Positions 6,053-11,188 of a stretch of 11,188 nucleotides of DNA are shown here, in pieces. The stretch is from Candidatus Aminicenantota bacterium (GTDB lineage: Bacteria > Acidobacteriota > Aminicenantia > Aminicenantales > Aminicenantaceae). The stretch spans positions 1-11,188 of the forward strand of contig JAUWVG010000032.1 in assembly GCA_030617525.1 (NCBI GenBank), written 5' to 3'. Numbering within the stretch: the stretch's first letter is position 1; each line of letters starts with the position of its first letter. The notes below the pieces were generated by a model, which saw only the letters and a list, made by a program, of their open reading frames with translations, searched no databases and had not been told where the DNA came from. Made by a program: the position numbers and the translations under genes.

Positions 6053-7372
6053 ATGAGTAAAGTTTTAATTCTCGGTGCCGGATTAGTAGCCAGACCTCTT
6101 GTACGCTACTTGCTCGACCATGGTTTTGAAGTTATTGTGGCCAGCCGCACGGTGAGTAAAGCCATCAATCTTGTCGATAACCACCCCATGGGAACGGCCA
6201 AAGAACTCAATTTGAAGGATGAAGATTCTTTAAAAAAAGAAGTGTCTGAAGCTGATCTTGTTATCAGTATGGTTCCCTATGCCTTTCATCCAATAGTGGC
6301 TCGGTACTGCATTGAGTACAAGAAAAATATGGTGACAACGTCGTATGTCAGTGAGGCCATGACAGATCTCAATGATGCCGCAAAAAATGCAGGGATTCTT
6401 ATACTCAACGAGATCGGATTGGATCCCGGGATCGATCACATGGAAGCGATGCGAATTATTCATGAAGTTACGGGCGCAGGCGGGGAAATCTCCAATTTTA
6501 CGTCCTACTGCGGTGGTCTGCCGGCTCCCGAAGCGAATACCAATCCGTTTGGCTACAAATTTTCCTGGAGTCCTCTTGGTGTTCTTCTTGCGGGAAAGAA
6601 TTCTGCAGAATACAAAATGAATGGAGAAAAAGTCTCAATTTCCTCAGAAGATCTCTTCTTGAACTCCGTTAAAGTCCAAATCGAGGGATTGGGTGATTTT
6701 GAGGGCTATCCCAATAGAAATTCTCTCCCCTATATCGACTTATATGGCATTCAGACGACCAAAACTATTCTACGGGGGACATTGAGAAACGTCGGTTGGT
6801 GTTCGACTTTGAAAAAGATCGTAGATCTGCATCTTCTCGACCAGGAAGAGAGAGATTGGACTGGATTCACATATGCATCTTTTTTAAGAGAGTTGATGAA
6901 CAATCCAAATGAACAGAATCTGAGAAGAGCACTCGGTTTGTATCTCAACATCGATGAAAATTCAGAAATTATCGATAGGCTCGAATGGCTCGGATTGCTG
7001 GAAGATTCTCCTCTTTCGCAAACGCAGGCATCAGCAATCGATATTATTGGGGACAGGATGTTAGAAAAATTGCAGTATCAAGAGGGAGAGCGGGATATGA
7101 TTATCTTGCAGCACACATTCGAAGCTGATTATCCAAATGAAAAAAGAGACCGCATTATGTCCACATTGATCGATTTCGGAATTCCTAATGGAGATTCCTC
7201 TATGTCGAGAACGGTCGGGCTTCCTCCGGCTATTGGAACCCGCCTTATTCTTGAGGGGGAAATCAACCTTACGGGTGTTCATATTCCTGTCATCCCTGAA
7301 ATCTATGTGCCCATTCTTACGGAATTAAAAGAAATAGGAATCGAGTTCAAAGAAAAAAGAGAAACCCTTTAA
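6053..7372 (+). CDS. Saccharopine dehydrogenase (L-glutamate-forming), LYS9/AASS-SDH type
   Basis: This 439-residue cytoplasmic enzyme is expected to oxidise saccharopine to aminoadipate semialdehyde plus glutamate. The N-terminal Rossmann motif is VLILGAGLVARPL (4-16). The second strand ends in ASRT (30-33), a basic/polar end that, as in fungal Lys9, suggests NADP rather than NAD. Family blocks shared with the SDH half of AASS are SMVPYAFHP (72-80), NMVTTSYVS (92-100), GLDPGIDHM (122-130), SYCGGLPAPE (151-160), YKFSWSPLGVLL (168-179), EGYPNRNS, ILRGTLRNVGW and LEWLGLL. The length matches stand-alone SDH. The start is supported by GGAGGTG. Together with the LKR gene upstream it forms a complete LKR-SDH pair; a dedicated semialdehyde dehydrogenase (ALDH7 type) is not seen in the window. 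Confidence 0.93.
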   Translation: MSKVLILGAGLVARPLVRYLLDHGFEVIVASRTVSKAINLVDNHPMGTAKELNLKDEDSLKKEVSEADLVISMVPYAFHPIVARYCIEYKKNMVTTSYVSEAMTDLNDAAKNAGILILNEIGLDPGIDHMEAMRIIHEVTGAGGEISNFTSYCGGLPAPEANTNPFGYKFSWSPLGVLLAGKNSAEYKMNGEKVSISSEDLFLNSVKVQIEGLGDFEGYPNRNSLPYIDLYGIQTTKTILRGTLRNVGWCSTLKKIVDLHLLDQEERDWTGFTYASFLRELMNNPNEQNLRRALGLYLNIDENSEIIDRLEWLGLLEDSPLSQTQASAIDIIGDRMLEKLQYQEGERDMIILQHTFEADYPNEKRDRIMSTLIDFGIPNGDSSMSRTVGLPPAIGTRLILEGEINLTGVHIPVIPEIYVPILTELKEIGIEFKEKRETL

Positions 7373-7628
7373 TTCCAAAGGATCTCTGTATCCTCATTTC
7401 CGTGATTTCAAGAACGAGTTCTCCGTGAAGTGATAAGAAATCACGTTGCGTTTTCCCTTAAGGGGCGGTACCCGGCGCGGAGTTGCGCAAGTGCCGAGAG
7501 GAACGATGAGGGAATGGCGTTAAAAATCCGAGTGGAGCGCTTCCACCTTTTCAGATTTTTTCTTATTGATTTTTAATCACATTTTGAACTCGATCTTGAA
7601 ATCGAGGAAATAGGAATGCTTTCCCTAA
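7373..7628. repeat. Dispersed palindromic repeat family 2, copy 1
   Basis: A non-coding inverted-repeat element filling the SDH-to-MEMO gap. The left arm (about 7388-7445, with TCCTCATTTCCGTGATTTC and GAGTTCT) is matched by the reverse complement of the right arm (about 7566-7619, with CCTATTTCCTCGATTTCAAG and GAGTTC). The element begins TTCCAAAGG immediately after the SDH stop. Its left arm and adjoining core share CACGTTGCGTTTTCCC (7442-7457) with the minus strand of copy 2 (8662-8677). The core (about 7455-7503) is GC-rich with short self-complementary stretches such as CCCTTAAGGG and CGGCGCG...GTGCCG. It encodes no plausible protein. Confidence 0.78.
7522..7561 (+). terminator. Possible intrinsic terminator after the SDH gene
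   Basis: A nested hairpin AAAATC..GTGGA-gcgct-TCCAC..GATTTT ends in a run of six T. It lies within repeat family 2 copy 1, about 150 bases after the SDH stop, and could end SDH transcription before the MEMO promoter. The stem is short and interrupted, so confidence is low. Confidence 0.35.
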
Positions 7629-7632
7629 TTCA

Positions 7633-7661
7633 TTGACAATTATGCTCTATCTCACTATCTT
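7633..7661 (+). promoter_or_regulatory. Putative promoter of the MEMO-family gene
   Basis: A perfect -35 TTGACA (7633-7638) is followed after 17 bases by TATCTT (7656-7661, 4/6 match). It lies just outside the right end of repeat family 2 copy 1. The ribosome binding site AGGAAAGG (7664-7671) sits 8 bases before the ATG at 7680. The predicted transcription start (about 7668) would fall inside that site, so the exact -10 is uncertain. Confidence 0.4.
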
Positions 7662-7679
7662 TTAGGAAAGGATATTCTC

Positions 7680-8486
7680 ATGATTCGAAAACCTGCTGTG
7701 GCCGGCACTTTTTATCCTTCCAATCCGGAAGAACTGACAGTTATGATCAAGAGTATGGTCGATCTTGAGCGGGAGAAGAGAAAAGCGTTGGCGGTTATCT
7801 CTCCTCATGCAGGATTTATCTATTCAGGTCCTGTCGCGGGGGCTCTCTTTTCCTCGGTTCAATTCCCGGGAAAATATGTTCTTGTGGGGCCAAGTCATAG
7901 GATGATCAGCTCTAAAGTTGCCATAATGAGATTTGGGACTTGGTCAACACCACTTGGGGATATTCCAGTGGATTCGGAATTGGCTGACCTCATATTGAGT
8001 TCTTCGACAATTTTTGAGGAGGATGAAAAGGCCCATCGAAATGAACATTCTATAGAAGTCCAACTGCCCTTTATCCAATATTTTGTGAAACACTTTTCTA
8101 TTGTTCCTATTTGTATCGGCTATCATATTTCTTATGAAGAACTTGAGGAATTGGGGAGAGCTATTGCCAAAGGGATCAAAAGGTGCGATTCGGAAGCTAT
8201 GATTATTGCCAGCACAGATATGAGTCACTATGTCGAACAATCCATAGCTAAGAAGCTAGATTTAATGGCCATTCAAAAGATACTAGAGCTCAACCCCAAA
8301 GGCCTCTATGATACTGTTACATCCAAAAATATCAGCATGTGTGGATTCCAACCAACTACATCTGCTCTTGTTGCATCAAAGGAACTAGGAGCAAAAACAG
8401 CATCTCTTATTAAATACCAGACTTCTGGTGATATTTCCGGTAACTATGATGAAGTCGTGGGTTATGCGGGTGTTTTAATAGAATAA
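7680..8486 (+). CDS. amrB: MEMO1-family protein (AmmeMemoRadiSam system protein B)
   Basis: This 268-residue cytoplasmic protein matches the MEMO family in length and motifs. The family shares a fold with non-haem iron class III extradiol dioxygenases; bacterial members usually sit with an AMMECR1-like protein and a radical SAM protein, and their reaction is not established. The N-terminus IRKPAVAGTFYPSNP (2-16) is diagnostic. Candidate metal or active-site residues are H43 (SPHAGFIYSG), H73 (GPSHR), H123 (HRNEHSIEVQLPF), D180 and H183 (STDMSHY), and C221 (MCGFQPT). The H/H/C arrangement corresponds to the metal-binding trio described for human MEMO1. A good ribosome binding site (AGGAAAGG) precedes the ATG. 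It has no AMMECR1 or radical SAM partner in the window and is flanked on both sides by copies of repeat family 2. I recall the symbol amrB for the family; it may not be in standard use. Confidence 0.92.
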   Translation: MIRKPAVAGTFYPSNPEELTVMIKSMVDLEREKRKALAVISPHAGFIYSGPVAGALFSSVQFPGKYVLVGPSHRMISSKVAIMRFGTWSTPLGDIPVDSELADLILSSSTIFEEDEKAHRNEHSIEVQLPFIQYFVKHFSIVPICIGYHISYEELEELGRAIAKGIKRCDSEAMIIASTDMSHYVEQSIAKKLDLMAIQKILELNPKGLYDTVTSKNISMCGFQPTTSALVASKELGAKTASLIKYQTSGDISGNYDEVVGYAGVLIE

Positions 8487-8502
8487 CTCCTTCAACATTT
8501 CC

Positions 8503-8729
8503 TTCCAAAGGCAGGAAGCATCCTCACTTCTGTGATTTTTATTTTGTGGAGTTCTGGGAAGATGATGGAGAAATCCGTATCGGAGGACGAGCGGGCATGG
8601 TTCATTTCCTTCATGAGGAAATGAGAGCGAGGAACGGAGATCGAGTGAGTTTTCCTCGCTGGGGAAAACGCAACGTGGTTTCTTTTCACTTTACAGAACT
8701 CTATAAAAAATCACGGAAATGGAGATGCA
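8503..8729. repeat. Dispersed palindromic repeat family 2, copy 2
   Basis: A non-coding inverted-repeat element filling the gap between the MEMO gene and the 128-residue gene. The left arm (about 8519-8577: GCATCCTCACTTCTGTGATT, then GGAGTTCTG) matches the reverse complement of the right arm (about 8672-8728: GCATCTCCATTTCCGTGATT, then AGAGTTCTG). The left end TTCCAAAGG is shared with copy 1. The core contains two perfect hairpins: 8602-8624 (9-base stem around TCATTTCCT/AGGAAATGA) and 8626-8660 (9-base stem AGCGAGGAA/TTCCTCGCT). Short open frames on both strands here are by-products of the palindrome and are not conserved in copy 1. Confidence 0.78.
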
Positions 8730-8782
8730 TACAAATGATTTTTATTATTAGCCACTTAAGCTAAAATTGAGAAAAATCTGCC

Positions 8783-9169
8783 ATGTCTGATGCCGAAAAG
8801 ATTTACAAAGCGATCTTCAAAGGGAGCATTCCGCCTTCCATCGAGGAAAAATACCAGAAAGTTTTTGAGGTTTTAGCCGCCGGATTTTCCGAAGTCTGTG
8901 TTGAGGAATACAAGACTGCGGTTGAAGACATCCATGATATAGAGGCCCTGGAGCTGGCTGGAAGATTTCGGAAAAAGCTGCCGCTTCTTGTCCATGCTTT
9001 TGAGATAATGGTCTATATTGCGGAAACGGTTCCGGGCAATCAAAGTGAATTCATCAATTATAAAACACGAAAAATATTTGGATTCCTGTCGATGACGTAT
9101 GGCGGCTGCAGGTCCACGGTGAAATTTTTAAAGGGTTTGTTTCTCCTTAGGAAAATAAAAAATGTTTGA
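8783..9169 (+). CDS. Small protein of unknown function, first gene of a GMC oxidoreductase module
   Basis: I do not recognise this 128-residue protein. It is predicted to be mostly helical and soluble, with no signal peptide; residues 1-30 are charged and include IPPSIEEKYQKVFEVL, the middle contains EALELAGRFRKKLP, and the C-terminus is basic (KGLFLLRKIKNV) with a GFLSMTYGGC stretch before it. Its stop overlaps the start of the GMC oxidoreductase gene by 8 bases, so the two are almost certainly cotranscribed and translationally coupled. Small helical partner subunits beside GMC flavoproteins are known (for example the gluconate dehydrogenase small subunit), so a subunit or chaperone role is a reasonable inference, though I see no sequence proof and no Tat signal. 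The ribosome binding site is weak (GAG about 12 bases upstream). Confidence 0.75.
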   Translation: MSDAEKIYKAIFKGSIPPSIEEKYQKVFEVLAAGFSEVCVEEYKTAVEDIHDIEALELAGRFRKKLPLLVHAFEIMVYIAETVPGNQSEFINYKTRKIFGFLSMTYGGCRSTVKFLKGLFLLRKIKNV

Positions 9170-10757
9170 TGTTGTCATTGTCGGATCCGGTCTTTCAGGT
9201 GTGGCCGCTGCTTTGGGTTTCATAAAAAAGGGTATCAAACCCTGCATTATAGATGTGGGATCAAAACCAGAAACTTTGCCTCCCATAACAGAGAACTTCT
9301 ATGAATACAGGAAGACAACAGACAGTTCCTCTCTTATGTTGGGGGAGCGCCTCGAAGGGCTGCATAACCTTCTTCATAAAGATCGTCCTCTTCCCGTTAA
9401 GCTCACATCGCCCCGAATGCAGTTTGTGGTTCGTGGGAGCCAGAGTTTTTCACCAACAATAGAAGAGAATTATCGGCTTGTTCAGAGTTTTGCGTCGGGC
9501 GGTCTGGCCAATGCATGGGGGGCCGGAGTGTATCGGTATAATAAGAGAGATCTGGACGGATTTCCTGTGAGCGAGTCCGAACTCTCCCCGTATTATGAGG
9601 AGATAAAACAAGAGATAGGGATGAGCGGATCCAATGATGACCTTGTCAAGTATTTTGGCCGTGAAGATCGCCTTCAGCATCCGCTTGAGCTGTCGGCCAA
9701 TGCGGAAAGACTCTATGCAAAATATTCCAGCCATAAGAAAAAACTCAACAGGGAGGGAGTTTTCCTTGGACGACCGAGGCTTGCCGTTCTTTCAGAAGAC
9801 TTTGGTGAGAGAAAAGCTTGTGATTATTCCAATCTGGAATTTTGGCAGCCCGATCTTTCCTACATTTACACGCCAACTCTGACACTCAAGAAACTCATTA
9901 AGGAAGGGAAGGTTATTTATAAAAGCGGATATCTTGCGAAATCATGGACACGGGAAGACAATGTTCTTTTTGTTCATTCGGAAGACATCCGGGATAATAG
10001 TATTGTCCAGTTCAGATGCCGGAAACTGGTTTTGGCCGCAGGTGCAGTGAACAGCGCGAGACTCGCACTGGCTTCGAATAGAGATTTTCAGTCAAGGTTA
10101 AACCTCTTAGACAATCCTGCCTTACAGTTCCCGCTTATTCTTCTGCACCGTATAGGTTCTCGCCTGGAAACCCGTGCCTTTGGGCTGACACAGCTGAACA
10201 TAGTGTTTGCTTTTGAGGGGGGACAACGGCCTCTTCAAGGAAGTTTGCTGGAGATCACGTCTCCTGCTCGAGCAGAATTTTTCCAGAATTTTCCTTTTTC
10301 AGCCCGGGATAATTTGATTTTTATACGGAATCTGCTGCCGGCCATGATGGTTCTGCAGTTGTTTTTTCCCTCAGCTCCTGAGAATGGTGCGGAGCTCAAA
10401 CTGAACGCGGATGATAAACTGGAATTACGTGGAAAAGACTTCCCCTTTCAAGGGCAACGGATAAAAAGTGTGCTCAAAACGTTTCGAAAGCTGGGGGCTT
10501 ACTCCTTTCCATCTCTGGTAATCAAGGTGCCAAATGGTTTTGGAATTCATTATGCGGGGACTCTGCCAATGGTGTCCAAACCGAATCGATCTTATACGTG
10601 CAGCCCGAATGGTGAATTGTATGGGGAGCCTGGTGTCTTTGTGGCGGATGCCTCTGTGCTGCCCGTTTTGCCTGCTAAAAACTGTTCGTTCTTTGTCATG
10701 GCTAATGCGATGAGGACTGCAGATTATATGTCTTCTGTTTTATCGGGTGAATTATGA
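9162..10757 (+). CDS. GMC-family FAD-dependent oxidoreductase
   Basis: This 531-residue flavoprotein oxidises an alcohol group on an unknown substrate. The FAD-binding dinucleotide motif VIVGSGLSGVAAAL is at residues 5-18, followed by a strand ending in IIDVG (29-33). The GMC-type flavin loop is ASGGLANAWGAGV (111-123). A second FAD-contact motif LVLAAGAVNSARLAL lies at 289-303. The C-terminal GMC domain contains HYAGTLPM with candidate catalytic H463, then FVADASVLP and PAKNCSFFVMANAMRTADYM (505 onward) with N507, corresponding to the family's DASVxP...N...ANAxR block. No signal peptide is seen, so it is probably cytoplasmic or peripheral. The gene overlaps the 128-residue gene upstream (8 bases) and the SDR gene downstream (ATGA, 4 bases). 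The context suggests a redox pair acting on one substrate, perhaps a sugar or a lipid-linked sugar; this is inference. Confidence 0.9.
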   Translation: MFDVVIVGSGLSGVAAALGFIKKGIKPCIIDVGSKPETLPPITENFYEYRKTTDSSSLMLGERLEGLHNLLHKDRPLPVKLTSPRMQFVVRGSQSFSPTIEENYRLVQSFASGGLANAWGAGVYRYNKRDLDGFPVSESELSPYYEEIKQEIGMSGSNDDLVKYFGREDRLQHPLELSANAERLYAKYSSHKKKLNREGVFLGRPRLAVLSEDFGERKACDYSNLEFWQPDLSYIYTPTLTLKKLIKEGKVIYKSGYLAKSWTREDNVLFVHSEDIRDNSIVQFRCRKLVLAAGAVNSARLALASNRDFQSRLNLLDNPALQFPLILLHRIGSRLETRAFGLTQLNIVFAFEGGQRPLQGSLLEITSPARAEFFQNFPFSARDNLIFIRNLLPAMMVLQLFFPSAPENGAELKLNADDKLELRGKDFPFQGQRIKSVLKTFRKLGAYSFPSLVIKVPNGFGIHYAGTLPMVSKPNRSYTCSPNGELYGEPGVFVADASVLPVLPAKNCSFFVMANAMRTADYMSSVLSGEL

Positions 10758-11188
10758 CGACAGTTTTGATATCCGGCGCCGATGGATTTATTGCCCAGCA
10801 CGTAGCGGCAAACCTCAGTACTCTTGGCTGTCGGTTGATCGGAGTCTCCATTGAGAAAAAAGAACTCAATTATTTTGATTCCGTCTATGAGGGGTACCTG
10901 ACATCTCCGTTAAAAGATGTATTTCAGCACGAAGATATCGATGTCTTCATCCACTGTGCGAATCACATGGGGGCAGATGAGTTTCGGATCAACGTTGAAG
11001 GAACACGCTGCTGGGCCGAGCAGGCTAAGGAAAATGGGGTGAACACCCAGATCTTTATCAGCTCTCTTTCTGCCAGAAAGGATTCGGTGTCATCCTACGG
11101 TCAAGCCAAATTTGAAATTGAAAAATGGTTTATTGCAAACAAACAATTCGTCTGTCGATTTGGCCTTGTAGCCGGCGGCGGTGGCCTT
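10754..11188 (+). CDS. NAD-dependent epimerase/dehydratase family protein (extended SDR), 3' end outside window
   Basis: The first 145 residues of an extended short-chain dehydrogenase; typical members are about 280-330 residues. The N-terminal nucleotide-binding motif is VLISGADGFIAQHVA (4-18), a GxxGFI variant of the family's TGxxGFIG. A strand-4 motif is FIHCANHMG (65-73), N80 matches the conserved Asn of the NVEGT motif (80-84), and the catalytic region reads FISSLSAR (101-108) with YGQAK supplying Y115 and K119. The start ATG overlaps the GMC stop as ATGA, so the genes are translationally coupled. Such SDRs commonly reduce, epimerise or dehydrate nucleotide sugars, but the substrate cannot be told. 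The frame remains open to the last base of the window. Confidence 0.88.
   Translation, partial: MTTVLISGADGFIAQHVAANLSTLGCRLIGVSIEKKELNYFDSVYEGYLTSPLKDVFQHEDIDVFIHCANHMGADEFRINVEGTRCWAEQAKENGVNTQIFISSLSARKDSVSSYGQAKFEIEKWFIANKQFVCRFGLVAGGGGL

Noticed and set aside
7442..7503. tRNA or known riboswitch in the GC-rich spacer
   Set aside because: No cloverleaf, T-loop GTTCRAnnC or recognised riboswitch core could be identified; left as a possible structured core of the repeat.
8492..8764. Small proteins on either strand between the MEMO gene and the 128-residue gene
   Set aside because: The region is a palindromic repeat; the open frames arise from its symmetry and are not kept in the other copy at 7373-7628.
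8739..8767. Promoter for the 128-residue gene (TAAAAT at 8762-8767)
   Set aside because: The -10 match is good but no acceptable -35 or extended -10 is present at the right spacing.
9162..10757. Assignment of the flavoprotein as a choline or glucose oxidase type enzyme
   Set aside because: Only general GMC motifs are visible; nothing in the sequence supports a specific substrate.

Overview
This window reads as a chromosomal segment of a mid-GC, probably anaerobic bacterium. The main clue is a tungsten-type aldehyde:ferredoxin oxidoreductase (AOR). Other clues are an AmmeMemoRadiSam-type MEMO protein and intergenic spaces filled with palindromic repeats. One repeat carries the TGTCATYGCGAG...CTCGCAATGACA termini that I recall from many environmental anaerobe genomes. 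I cannot assign a phylum; a deep-branching anaerobe such as an Aminicenantes- or Cloacimonadota-like lineage would fit, but this is only a guess.

Layout. (1) 2-2199, plus strand: the C-terminal half of an AOR, overlapping by 13 bases a neurotransmitter:sodium symporter (NSS) family transporter. (2) 2210-2493: composite repeat, family 1 copy A, between convergent genes. (3) 2513-4277, minus strand: cysS followed by a YraN-family gene, a two-gene operon. (4) 4396-7372, plus strand: lysine-ketoglutarate reductase (LKR) and saccharopine dehydrogenase (SDH). Both resemble the two halves of the eukaryotic bifunctional enzyme AASS, but here they are two genes separated by copy B of repeat family 1 (5704-6011). 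(5) 7373-7628 and 8503-8729: two copies of a second, palindromic repeat (family 2), one on each side of a lone MEMO-family gene (7680-8486). (6) 8783-11188, plus strand: a tightly overlapping set of three genes, namely a 128-residue protein of unknown function, a GMC-type flavoprotein oxidoreductase and an extended SDR (NAD-dependent epimerase type) cut by the window end.

How the genes may work together. LKR and SDH together would convert lysine plus 2-oxoglutarate, through saccharopine, to aminoadipate semialdehyde plus glutamate. AOR and the NSS transporter look translationally coupled and suggest amino-acid uptake joined to oxidation of derived aldehydes; this is inference. The terminal module looks like a two-enzyme redox unit, possibly for modifying a sugar or lipid-linked substrate. 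The cysS, yraN and MEMO genes are housekeeping or conserved-unknown genes.

The most unusual features are the split, eukaryote-like saccharopine pathway, the two repeat families that fill all four intergenic gaps longer than 200 bases, an NSS transporter that appears to lack several canonical sodium-site side chains, and the uncharacterised small protein/GMC/SDR module.
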